64,000 nt of DNA from Deinandra increscens subsp. villosa (GCA_039602395.1 JBCNJP010000248.1:61019-125018); one strand, 5' to 3'. Shown: positions 1 to 9,700, numbered from the stretch's first letter. Numbers and translations: made by a program. Notes: a model not told the origin generated them from the sequence alone.

Positions 1-23
1 TTTTAGACCTAAAAGAAGAAACG

Positions 24-160
24 ATGGCAGCGATTGCAGGAAAACAAACAAAATCAATTATAGACTCAGCGCCTTTATCTCCGTTAAGTAATACAAAATC
101 GACTGCAGACTCGCTCCTACCCAAATCTACTATGTTGCGCTCATCTCTCACCCGAATCCG
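24..160 (+). CDS. Possible first coding exon, unidentified
   Basis: An ATG at position 24 opens 45 codons plus two bases, running without a stop to a consensus plant splice donor (CCG|GTAAGT, donor at 161). The peptide begins MAAIAGKQTK and is rich in Ser, Thr and Leu; I recognise no domain. A pyrimidine-rich stretch with an acceptor-like TTACACAG ends near 198. Joining there would hit a stop after two codons, so either the next exon lies elsewhere or this is a broken gene fragment. The product could be an N-terminal targeting peptide, but the window edge hides the promoter. Chance is a real alternative. Confidence 0.2.
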
Positions 161-2348
161 GTAAGTTTCAGTCGTCTTTCTTCATTTTCTTTTACACAGA
201 CCTTAATCCGACCATCTTTCATGCATATGTTGAAGAAAGCACAAATCCAACGGTTCCTCTCAATTGGATCCCTAATCCGACGGTTCTCTCATTTGTTTCA
301 CACGGATTCGTCTCTAAATTTGACGAGGATGGAGGCTAGGTCGAATTGTGAACCATGCTATAAAGTCACTGCAAGATTCATCTCTTTTGACACATCCATA
401 CCTATCGGCTTTCAATTCCTGGTAATACTTGATTTGAAGTTTTGTATTTTTCAGTTTTTTATCAAATTTTGACATCTTTCGTTTAAATCTGATTAAGCTC
501 TGGTTTTGAATTTTTGTATTTTTTAGGTACATTCAAGTTCATTCATGCTCTGTCTTGCGTGAGATTTGTTTTCTCTTTGCATAGTTCATGATCATTTTAT
601 ATTATTATGTAGGGGAGTTTGAGGTATTGTATTTTATCATTTCCCTTATTTGTTGTGATATTGGTAAGTTTCATTTGAAATTTGTGATTGTTTCCGGGGA
701 ATAAGAGTCATTAGTTCACTGAACAAAGTTTTTGCATCCGAGCAAGATATTCTACCCCTTTCTTATTGAATTACCACTACATAGTTTGTCTAATGTGCAG
801 AAACAAACCTTTACTTAACTTGGATATTCTTAAAATTAGGACTCAACATTTAAACATTTCATATGGCTCTTGGATATAATTAGTCTCTAATCAGAATTCT
901 ATAATCACTTTCTAACACTAATCTTTCTTAACCTTGAAGGAATTGTTAAATCCTCATAACTGATTTTCTATTAATGTTTGTGATTCAGATTAATCCCTGG
1001 GGTTATGCAATGGCTCTTAAGGATTGGAATGGTCTATTTCATGGTCATATACATTCTCAAATCAAGAGGTCAGCAATCTGAGAGGATGTAAAGATTGCCA
1101 TGTTTTTGGTTTGCTAATCAATATTGGGAACTGTTCACAGACTCAATCCAGTCTGCAAAGGGTTTTAGGCTCAATCCAGTCTGCAAAGGAGTTTTATACA
1201 ACATAGGGTCACTCAGTAAGTTAATTTATTTCATCATATAGGTAAGCATGTCGCTCAAGATGAATGGGTCTGTTTGTGTTTTAAGGATGAATTATTGTGG
1301 GTGGCTACATGGTTGTATCTAGCACACTTTTAAAGCTAGTTCTAAAATTGGTTCTTTTTTTTTGCAAAATAGATAATTATTTTGATTTCTATCGAATATT
1401 TTGGTCATAAATTCTGAAAGGAAGAAAATTATCTCTAATGGAACACTCCAATTGAAACTGAAAAAAAATTCATAAAAGAAAATATTTATATAAAAAATGG
1501 CTTCTCTTACCTTCTGTTTCTAGCATGCAAACGAAAAAATGTGACCAACCCCATAAAGGAGTTCTCCCTTATTCTGGATGTTTGTCAGCAAGTGGCATAG
1601 ATGCATCAAACTCTTGCGTAACCTGCTACAAATAAGACCCCATACTATCATCATGTTTCATATTTTGAATATTGTTAATATCGTTGACAATCATTGAATA
1701 TCATTATTATAACACTCATATGCCTTGGTCCAAACCTCATTAGGTCCGTACATGTGCTAGGTTAGTTTACAGTATATCAAGATTCATTGATTTGTCTTAC
1801 AATATATGGTAGAGGAATGGCTGCACTTTGATTTGTCTTTACAATATACTCCACTCATTCATTCAATATTTTGTTCAGGGAAGGGGGCTTTTCTGTTGTG
1901 TATTAAGGCTTTTATGATATTATGTTTAAGATATTTTCACAAAAAGTTAGCCACTTGGTAGCAACACATATGAGAAGGAAATAGGCATGTCTACTTGGTA
2001 AAAGATATCTTTTTTTGTATTTCAGCTTTTAGATGCCATAGAGAGTATTGGCATATTTACTTGAAAATGGGCCAACTTTGAATGGGTTTATATAGTTCTT
2101 TATTGTTTGATTGTTAGTGTGTTTTTTTATGGATGCTAGTGTGGTTTATATACCCTGTTACATATGTAACCTCGGTTATAAAATATTTTTTTTGAAAAAA
2201 TTTACTAGGCGTTTTTTTTATTTTTTTGCATAAAGGGGTCTTTTTAACTTAGAGAATCACCATAAAAAAATCGGAACAAAAATCAAAAATTTTAGCTTGG
2301 TTTTCACGGTTTTCCAAACTCGGAGAGGTTTTCATTTTATCCATCCTC
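161..2348. other. Intergenic, no gene recognised
   Basis: AT-rich DNA with short open frames only. A few stretches resemble splice acceptors (near 798 and 988), so part of this could be intron or untranslated sequence of the exon candidate at 24-160. No domain, RNA gene or transposon end was recognised. Just before the first (TA)n tract there is a short direct repeat of TTTTT-rich sequence. Confidence 0.4.
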
Positions 2349-2369
2349 TATATATATATATATATATAT

Positions 2370-3205
2370 GGGAAAATTATTGTACAAAGGGGACTTTCCG
2401 TGCGAAGTGTACGAAGGAGGGTAATATTGTCCGCGTCCACTTGATAATCACGCAAGATCTTGCCACCGTGTTTTTTGTAGCAAAATGGTGTCAAAAGGGC
2501 AATTGTCACAATTTTGCCACCAAAATATGAATGGTGTCAAAAGGGCAATTGTCACCATTTTGTCACCAAGTATGTTGTAAAAACAAATCACGCAAACTTT
2601 ATTTCAGAAGCAATTGTCACCATTTTGTCACCAAATATGTTGGGAAAAATGTACATGTCATAATCACGCAAGTTATACATAATCACTCAAGGGCTTTATT
2701 TCATAAGAAATTGTCATCATTTTGCCACCAAATATGTTTTGTAGCAAAATGGTGTCAAAAAGGCAATTGTCACCATTTTGCCATCAAATATCATAAGCAC
2801 GCAAGTTATATTATAATCACACAAGCTTTACGAAGATGAACTTAAAAAAAAAGTTTTGCCACCAAATATGTTTTGGTAGCAAAATTGTTTTTTAAACTCA
2901 CTGTAACTTTAAAAATCGACGGTCTATAAAAGTCACTAAATATTATAATTTTAAATTAACAAAAATAAAAAATAAAGAAAAAACTAAAAACATTAGAGGC
3001 GATTTTTCTTAAAAAGATATTAACGCGTACTATATGTATGAGTTTTATTATTAGTGCACATGTCCAGAATTAAAGAACTCATAATTCTAAGGTTTTTGGT
3101 GCAAATTAAAAAAAAAATATGACCGTATGAAAAACAATTTTAAGTGTTTTGGTATTAGTTTTTAGGTTTTCGCAAAAATATATGGTTTTTACATGATCCT
3201 TACCC
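2370..3205. mobile_element. Composite (TA)n-bounded element, families A and E
   Basis: The left end (GGGAAAATTATTGTACAAAG, then CCGTGCGAA) matches the left end of the block at 59430, defining family A. The right third, from about 2890, matches the right half of the family E element at 5970-6601: TAATTCTAAG, then GCAAATT, then TTTTCGCA, ending GATCCTTACCC. The block is therefore a fusion or a nested truncation of two families. The A part carries the word ATCACGCAAG several times, as does the copy at 59.4 kb. There is no coding capacity beyond chance frames. Confidence 0.55.
2476..2880 (+). repeat. Degenerate tandem repeat inside family A element
   Basis: A unit of about 40 bp containing AATTGTCACCATTTTG, then CCACCAAATATGTT, recurs five or six times with variable spacers, alternating with TAGCAAAATGGTGTCAAAAG. 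The inner words CAAAATGG and CCATTTTG are inverted relative to each other, so neighbouring units can form hairpins. The open frames across it are by-products of the repetition. Confidence 0.7.
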
Positions 3206-3215
3206 TATACATATA

Positions 3216-3801
3216 AGAGGATCATTTGAGATACAATTGGTTTTGAGAACTTTTGAGAACCATTCTGAACCACTTGTTTATATATATGGAAAACCTCCCC
3301 ATGAATTATAATGGTCCCCACCTGAAATTAGTGGTTGAAATGTTGTTTATTAAAAGTTCTCAAAACAAAAAGTTCTCATTTCATAAGTGTAGACAGGTAG
3401 ACACTCTATTTCACATGTAAAATTACTCTATTTCGCATGTGAAATACAATAAAAAATCTTTTTTTAGATTTTATGTAAATAAATAAATAAATCTAAGATA
3501 AACAATAAGAATTATGAAAAAATTAATTCATGAAAGATGCAGATTACGCACACTCATTCTGATCCTTGCGTTTTACTCTTTTTTTCCAAAATCAAGTCAT
3601 GTGCATCATAGATTTCATTACGTAATCATTCATGAATTAAATTTTTCACAATTCTCATTGGTTATCTTAGATTTTATTTATTTACATAAAATCTAAAAAA
3701 AAGATTTTTTTATTAAATTTCACATGCGAAGTAGAGTAATTTCACATGTGAAATAGGGTGTCTACCTGTCTACACTTATCGGGGTGTCTACAATGAACCT
3801 C

Positions 3802-3805
<4 letters not shown>
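3216..3805 (+). mobile_element. Family B (TA)n-bounded element, copy 1, split by a MITE
   Basis: It begins AGAGGATCATTTGAGA and contains the family B words TTTTGAGAACTTTTGAGAAC and AAAAGTTCTCAAAAC. It is interrupted at about 3382 by a foldback element and resumes for some 20 bp (AATGAACCTCACCC) before the TA run at 3806. The undisturbed length is about 190 bp, like the other family B copies. It is non-coding. Confidence 0.75.
3383..3779. mobile_element. Foldback MITE with long inverted repeats
   Basis: The first roughly 160 bp (starting ATAAGTGTAGACAGGTAGAC) return nearly perfectly in reverse complement at the right end (GTCTACCTGTCTACACTTAT). Only a short unique centre of about 70 bp lies between the arms. 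The arms contain TTTCACATGTGAAAT-type palindromes. It lies inside family B copy 1. A target-site duplication was not resolved: the bases outside the arms are TTC on the left and CGG on the right. The 60-codon frame within it is not a gene. Confidence 0.8.
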
Positions 3806-3864
<59 letters not shown>

Positions 3865-3866
<2 letters not shown>

Positions 3867-4692
3867 GTTAGGTTCAAATGAGAACTTTTTCTTTTGAGAA
3901 CTTTTGAGAACTAAAATCAACCACAAATTTCAGGGGGACCACTACAATTCATGGGAGGGGGGATACATGTAAATAAACTTGTGACTCAAATTAGTTCTTT
4001 TTAGTTCTCAAATCAAATTGGAAAAGAAAAAAATGACGTTTTTTTAGCGTTTTTCCAGTACACCAGCACAGCAGTATAAAAAAAAATTGACGTTTTTTTT
4101 GCGTTTTTCCAAGAAATTATTTTTTATAGACTGTGCTGGTATTTTTTTTTTTTTATGCTTATTGTGCTTGTGTTAGGTTTTCCAAGTTTGTTAGACATCA
4201 TTTTAGTGCTGGTACTGCTTAATATTTACAACAGCACAGAAGTAGCACAAAAGTAGCATAGAAGTAGCACAGATTTATACAAGCACAACTTTAAAAACTT
4301 ATAAAAAACTAAAAAAATCACCATTTTTTTGTTCTGTGCTGGTGTGCAGGTGCGCGTATATTTCTGTGCTAGGGTGTTTGTGTTTTCTGTGCTAGTATGC
4401 TGGTATGTTTGCATTTTTATGCTGTTGTGCTGGTGTACTGGAAAAACGCTAAAAAAAGTCAATTTTTTTTCTCCAAATCGAGCAAACCTAGTCTCGAAAT
4501 AAAGATAATAACCCGACTAGATTTATGGTGAATTTTTTTTTAAAAAAAATAATGTCGTATGAAAAAGTTATGGCCGTTTGAAAAAACGTAGGGGAAATGA
4601 ATAACTACCAAAAATACAAATGGGGAAGGGATGTGGACAATTACTAGATTGCCCCTGTCCGCACGGATAACGGATGTCCGCACGCGAACTGC

Positions 4693-4696
<4 letters not shown>
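3865..4696 (-). mobile_element. Composite block: family B copy 2 plus hairpin MITE and foreign right end
   Basis: The left 155 bp (GGGTTAGGTTCAAATGAGAA onward) are family B in reverse orientation, ending abruptly near 4020 where a hairpin element begins. The right 230 bp end GTCCGCACGCGAACTGCACCC against the next TA run; reverse-complemented, this resembles the GTGCG-containing end of family A. The block therefore has a B-type left end and an A-like right end. Confidence 0.5.
4032..4463. mobile_element. Hairpin MITE with 45-bp inverted arms
   Basis: The left arm at 4033-4077 (AGCGTTTTTCCAGTACACCA inside) is the reverse complement of the right arm at 4418-4463 with few mismatches. The loop repeats the word GTGCTGGT and its relatives several times. 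No coding potential. Confidence 0.7.
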
Positions 4697-4737
<41 letters not shown>

Positions 4738-4739
<2 letters not shown>

Positions 4740-5926
4740 GTAGGGTTCAATGGAAAACCATTCATTTTTGAAAAACCTGGAAAACAATTTTCTAACCATT
4801 GATTTAAAATTGATGGTTGAGATTAAACGATGTCAAGATTGTAAAATGTATAGGTTTAATGAATGTCATAATAGACAAATCATAATTATATTAATTAATA
4901 TTTTAATTAGTTTTCTCTCTCCAATCTCTCATTTCCTAAAATCTATCATTCTCTCTCTCTATCTCTCTCTCCTTTAATTTCAAATTTCCAGACCAAGTTA
5001 TAGAAAAAATTCGAACATACTTTAAGAAAACAAAAAAAAAACGTTTATTATAAGTTCATCACTCTCGTCAATGTTGTTACATAGGTGTAACAACAATTTC
5101 ATGTATATTTTTTAAAAAGAAAAAACGACACTGTTATGATGAGAAGTTGAGATGAAACAAAGTTTGTTACACCGGTGTATCACTAGTTCATTACTATCAT
5201 TACTATCGTCAACGTTGTTATGAGAAGTTGAGATAAACAAATTTGTTACACCAGTGTAAGTACTTGTTGAAGGCTAAAGTTATACTTATGTAACCATTTT
5301 TAAATTGAAATGTAGATGAGATACAACCCACGTTACATGTGTGTAATCACAATTTACATGATAAATCAAATTAAATAGTGGCAATCTAACAAACCCAATT
5401 ACATTTGTGTAATCAATTCATAACTTCATAATTAGAACTTGAAAAATTATGATTACCTAAGAGTAAGTAACAAAATATAATATTATAGATGGAGACTTGG
5501 ATTATCATGGTTACACAAATTTAACATGTCTTCTTCATGTGCATCATCATTATCTTCAATGACGTCTTCATGTACATCATCTTCTTTCATCCTCTTTGTT
5601 CTTCGAAATCGTTGTTACACCGCTGTAACAACTACGAACAATATATAAAAAAAACACCAAATTAGACGAAATTATAAACCAAATAAACATCTCTAATCTT
5701 CAAATCTGTACATAATGATCAAAACTGAGACATTTTAAAAATAGATAGTTATGATAATTTATGGAGTGTAAATATGGAGTGTAGTTATGATGATTTAAAT
5801 AAACAAATGGTTTCTTAAAATAGTTTATGTGAAATTTACCTCATTACTCTTTTAATAAAAGAAATAATAGAAAATAGGAGGAATTATTTGATTGGTTGAA
5901 AAAAAGTTTTTCAGGTTTTCCAATGA

Positions 5927-5935
<9 letters not shown>
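4738..5935. mobile_element. Family D (TA)n-bounded element, copy 1
   Basis: It begins GGGTAGGGTTCAATGGAAAA. Its right end carries the inverted counterpart (TTTTCCAATGATCCC) before the TA run, so it has imperfect terminal inverted repeats of about 22 bp. The interior contains six copies of an imperfect palindrome GTTACA-N4-TGTAA(C/T), at 5086, 5166, 5245, 5332, 5398 and 5614. A minus-strand reading of about 35 codons near 5480-5600 is strongly acidic, rich in Asp, Glu and His, and is of unknown meaning. Confidence 0.7.
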
Positions 5936-5969
<34 letters not shown>

Positions 5970-5972
<3 letters not shown>

Positions 5973-6601
5973 GAAGGATCCTGCGAAAACACCCTTTTTT
6001 GTGAGAACTGCGTAAACAAATCTTAAAACCTACATAACTTTTTCATACGTTAATATTTTTTTAAAAAATTTGCACCAAAAGTCTTAAAATTATATTATCT
6101 TTAATCCTATTAAAGTTTTAAAAAACTTAACCCTTTTTTTATTTTTTTAAATATTTTTTTGAGTGGTGCACATGTGCATCACAAAAAAAAACTCATACTT
6201 TTAGTATGAGTTAATATTTTTTTTCTTAGTCGCACCATATGTCATATATTTTCATCATTTTTTTTGCGTTTTTATTGAATGATGCACATGTGCATCATAC
6301 CAAAAAAAACGCTCATACATGTGATATACATTATTAGTTTAAAAAGAAATTGCACCCTAAATCTTATAGTTGTGTTATCTTTAGATTTAAAGAAAAAAAA
6401 TAGCATTATATAACTTTTTTTAATTATATGATGCACATGTGCATCACACGGGAAAAAAACGTTCAGTTTTTTTTTTAGTATTTTGCTCCAGATTTAAAGA
6501 TAACGTAATTCTAAGACTTTTGGCGCAAATTTTATGAAAAATCGTTAACGTATGAAAATGTTACGTGAGTTTTAATATGTGTTTTCGCAGGATCCTAACC
6601 C
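5970..6601. mobile_element. Family E (TA)n-bounded element
   Basis: The ends are near-perfect inverted repeats: GGGGAAGGATCCTGCGAAAA at left and TTTTCGCAGGATCCTAACCC at right. The interior, 632 bp in all, holds three exact TGCACATGTGCA palindromes (6177, 6283, 6432), each followed by TC. It contains several T and A homopolymers and no coding frame. The right half is shared with the block ending at 3205. Confidence 0.8.
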
Positions 6602-6669
<68 letters not shown>

Positions 6670-7134
6670 GATCTATGGAAAACCTCTATTTTCTAGAAAA
6701 CTTGGAAAACCTTTTTTTAGCCATTGATTACAATGATTACAAGATTAATGGTCCAGATTAATAGGGGCTAGAGTGTAATTAGATGTAATAAATTTTATTT
6801 AATGCAGGGTATTATGGTAAATTGCTATCCCAAAAATTAAACTACCAAAAACAAAATCCCTAATTTGTAGTTCTTTCTCTCTCTCTTTAATCAAGTGGCG
6901 ATATTCTTTTTTTTTTAAATTGATCCGCTAATCACAAGCACTCATCGTTCAAAAACCCTACCCGTCGTAAATAGGAAACAACTCATCGTTTTCAATCGTT
7001 CATCAAGAACGATATGTAAGGGTTTTTTAATAAGAATGTTACATGGGTGTAAGGTTTTCCAAATTCTTCTTGAATTTCTAAGGGTTTATTGAATCAGAAT
7101 GTTACAAGAGTGTAAGGATTCTTTTTTTTTTTTT

Positions 7135-7386
7135 GCGAAATTAGTTGCTATGCTTATTGGTAAATCAGAATGTTACAGGGGTGTAAGGGTTTGAATTTAT
7201 TCGTGAAATTGTAAGGGGTTTTGAATCCAAATGTTACAGTGCTGTAAGGAACATTTTTTAGCGAAATTAGTTGTGATGCTTATTGGTAAATCAGAATGTT
7301 ACAGGGGTGTAAGGGTTTGAATTTATTCGTGAAATTGTAAGGGGTTTTGAATCCAAATGTTACAGTGCTGTAAGGAATATTTCATT
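7135..7386 (+). repeat. 126-bp tandem duplication
   Basis: The unit starting GCGAAATTAGTTG at 7135 is repeated from 7261 with about four differences. Each unit contains two GTTACA-N4-TGTAAG palindromes 61 bp apart, so the duplication doubled the number of these sites. Confidence 0.85.
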
Positions 7387-7611
7387 CTATATAGCTGTAA
7401 ATTGTTACAGTGATGTACCAGTTGTATTACGGATTTTATATTAAATAAGGATAAAAAAATATTTTACAAAAAACATTATTGATAAACATTTAACCATAAC
7501 TATGTATTAAAAAGAATGAATTGTTAGACCGGTGTAACATATATAATTTATTATACACTGTGACTTGATTATGATGAATTGTTACACCATTGTAACAAAT
7601 ACGTAACTGAT

Positions 7612-7986
7612 ATTCAAACCTTCTTGCTGAAGCCCAGTAATATCTGCAGATTCCATAACAACTAAATCGTTGCCTCTTACAGGCGTTGAAAGAAGGCGAG
7701 TAGTATCTTCATTATCAATCCCATTCGAAGAACAAGGATCAATATTATTTACGTTCACATTGACCGGGTCATGATCATGATCATAATTGTCTTAGACGCT
7801 TTGATTGGGTGATTGGACACCATCAATGAGTGATACGACATCATGTGTTGATATGCGGGATTGATCTTCTACTCCTTTACCTTGATCTGGAATTGCCATG
7901 GAGATTGATGAATGTGATGAATATTGAATGAGATGATGAACGTGATAATATTGAACGACAGATGGATTAGGGTTTAAGATTTGCAA
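7612..7986 (-). pseudogene. Coding-like remnant inside family D element, unknown
   Basis: From an ATG at 7986 the minus strand reads 64 codons (start MYQ-free form MQILNPNP, or the later MAIPDQGKGVEDQ). After a single stop at 7792 it continues in the same frame for about 60 more codons rich in Asp and Asn, containing STPVRGNDLVVMESADITG. The continuity past the stop suggests former coding sequence. I do not recognise the protein. Resemblance to the acidic N-terminus of a FAR1/MULE-type protein is a guess. Confidence 0.15.
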
Positions 7987-8224
7987 TGGGTATTAATTAG
8001 GATAATGAGAAATCCCTGGAAATTTTCAAATTAGTTATTAACATTAATTTTAAAAAATACTTTATTAAAAAAGATATGCCAAATTTACAGTATTACCCTT
8101 TCATTAAAATAAAAATCACAAATTAAATGGAATTATGTGATTGGTGGAAAGTGGTTTTTCCAGGTTTTCCAAAAACTAATGGGTTTTCCATTGATCTCCT
8201 TCCTATATATATATATATATATAT

Positions 8225-8402
8225 GAGGATCATTTGAGAACCAATTTGATTTGAGAAATAAAAAGAACTAATTTGAGCCACAAGTTTATTTACATGTATC
8301 CCCGCTCCCATGAATTGTAGTGCCCCCCCCCCCCCCCTGAAATTTGTGGTTGAGATTTAGTTCTCAAAAGTTCTCAAAACAAAAAGTTCTCATATGAACC
8401 TA

Positions 8403-8406
<4 letters not shown>
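8225..8406 (+). mobile_element. Family B (TA)n-bounded element, copy 3
   Basis: Begins GAGGATCATTTGAGAACC directly after a TA run and ends CATATGAACCTAACCC directly before the next. It contains the AAAAGTTCTCAAAAC word and a C homopolymer of about 15 bases near 8325. Length is 182 bp, non-coding. Confidence 0.85.
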
Positions 8407-8444
<38 letters not shown>

Positions 8445-8446
<2 letters not shown>

Positions 8447-8918
8447 TAAAAGATCCGTGTAGACCCCTTATTTTTTGTAGACCCCGTAGACCCCTTATAA
8501 AACTCAATAAAACTCATTAAAACTCACTAAAAATAAAACTCAGTTTTGTTAATTTAGTTTTTTTATTTGCGATAATCTTTTAAGAACAAAAAAAGACAAT
8601 TAAAAAAAAGAAAAACGAAAAACATTAAAAATTGAACATTTTAAGACAATGAGTTTTAAAAATCAATGAGTTTAAAACTCAATAAACTCAATAAAACTCA
8701 GTGTTGCGTTTAAAACTCATTATTTTAAAACTCATTGTCTTAAAATGTTCGATTTTTAATGTTTTTTGTTTTTTTTTTAATTTATTTATTTATTTTTTTG
8801 GTTCTTAAAAGCTTATCGTAATAAAAAAACCAAATATACAACACTGAGTTTTATTTTTATTGAGTTTTATAGGGGTCTACGGGGTCTACAAAATTTAAGG
8901 GGTCTACACGGAACTCTT

Positions 8919-8921
<3 letters not shown>
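8445..8921. mobile_element. Family G (TA)n-bounded hairpin element
   Basis: The left end GATCCGTGTAGACCCCTTA is inverted at the right end as TAAGGGGTCTACACGGAACT. A second GTAGACCCCGTAGACCCC block just inside is also mirrored. The interior is built from the octamer AAAACTCA in both orientations, so almost the whole 477 bp can fold on itself. Non-coding. Confidence 0.8.
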
Positions 8922-8977
<56 letters not shown>

Positions 8978-8980
<3 letters not shown>

Positions 8981-9147
8981 AGAGGATCATTTGAGAACTA
9001 AATGGTTTTGAGAACTTTTGAGAACCATTTTTAGCCACAAGTTATATATAAGGAAATCCCCCCATGAATTTGAATGCTTCCCCCTGAAAATTAGTGGCTC
9101 AGAATGGTTCTCAAAAGTTCTCAAAAAAAAGTTCTCATTTGAACCTA

Positions 9148-9151
<4 letters not shown>
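8978..9151 (+). mobile_element. Family B (TA)n-bounded element, copy 4
   Basis: Begins GGGAGAGGATCATTTGAGAA after one TA run and ends TTGAACCTAACCC before the next. It has the same interior words as the other B copies (CCCCATGAATT, AAAAGTTCTCAAA). Length is 174 bp. Confidence 0.85.
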
Positions 9152-9201
<50 letters not shown>

Positions 9202-9205
<4 letters not shown>

Positions 9206-9377
9206 TAGGTTCAAATGAGAACTTTTTCTTTTGAGAACTTTTGAGAACCAATTTGAGCCACTAATTTTCAAGGGGGAGCATTCAAATTCATGGTGGGGGT
9301 TTTCCATATATATAAACTAGTGGCTAAGATTAGTTCTTTTTAGTTCTCAAACCCAATTAGTTCTCAAATGATCCTCT

Positions 9378-9380
<3 letters not shown>
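9202..9380 (-). mobile_element. Family B (TA)n-bounded element, copy 5, inverted
   Basis: Begins GGGTTAGGTTCAAATGAGAA and ends TCAAATGATCCTCTCCC, that is, family B in reverse. It is separated from copy 4 only by a 50-bp TA run, so the two form a long inverted pair that could extrude a cruciform. Confidence 0.85.
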
Positions 9381-9447
<67 letters not shown>

Positions 9448-9485
9448 GATGGATGTTTAAATTAAGAATGTAGTATTTAGGGGAA

Positions 9486-9700
9486 AATGGGCATTTGTCC
9501 TAATGGTATGGGGACGAACGTTAGTGCTTGGGGACCTAGATGTCTCAAGTTCAAACCTGACTTAAGGGGTTATTCTCAAGTGGTGAGTTTCATCCTTGAT
9601 GGTGTTCCTGGATGAGTCAGGCTTAAAGTATCATATCCAGTATGGACGGTTGCAATCCCATCTCAGGAATGCTCACTCGAGTATTGAAAATTTAAGGAGT
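9486..9700 (+). mobile_element. SINE-like repeat, tRNA-derived head
   Basis: TGTCCTAATGGTATGGGG resembles a Pol III A box. About 55 bp later AAGTTCAAACCTGA resembles a B box (GGTTCRANNCC, degenerate). The spacing fits a tRNA-derived SINE head, followed by a non-tRNA body. Borders are approximate and no target-site duplication was found. Confidence 0.45.

Larger units (their letters stand above)
6663..8203. mobile_element. Family D (TA)n-bounded element, copy 2
   Basis: It begins GGGTAGGGATCTATGGAAAA and ends TTTTCCATTGATCTCCTTCC, giving imperfect terminal inverted repeats of about 22 bp. It carries nine copies of the GTTACA-N4-TGTAA palindrome (7038, 7101, 7172, 7233, 7298, 7359, 7404, 7523, 7581) and a 126-bp tandem duplication. 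A minus-strand coding-like remnant lies at 7612-7986. At 1.54 kb it is the longest (TA)n-bounded copy in the cluster. Confidence 0.7.
2349..9445. repeat. Chain of (TA)n microsatellites separating mobile elements
   Basis: Long TA runs lie at 2349-2369, 3206-3215 (degenerate), 3806-3864, 4697-4737, 5936-5969, 6602-6662, 8204-8224, 8407-8444, 8922-8977, 9152-9201 and 9381-9445. Nearly every block between consecutive runs begins with a GGG-rich end and finishes with its inverted form, so the runs are the shared borders of adjacent insertions. Further runs occur at 10798-10829, about 10979-11003 and 59421-59429. TA runs inside other elements (about 16399-16441, 17041-17074, 43067-43114) do not border such elements. 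Confidence 0.9.

Noticed and set aside
7038..7596. CRISPR-like array from regularly spaced palindromes
   Set aside because: Repeats are short, imperfect and partly in duplicated units in plant DNA; there are no cas genes and spacing is irregular.
9018..9307. Open frames of 66-106 codons across family B copies with poly-(Tyr-Ile)
   Set aside because: The Tyr-Ile runs are translated TA repeats; both strands are open because the pair is inverted.
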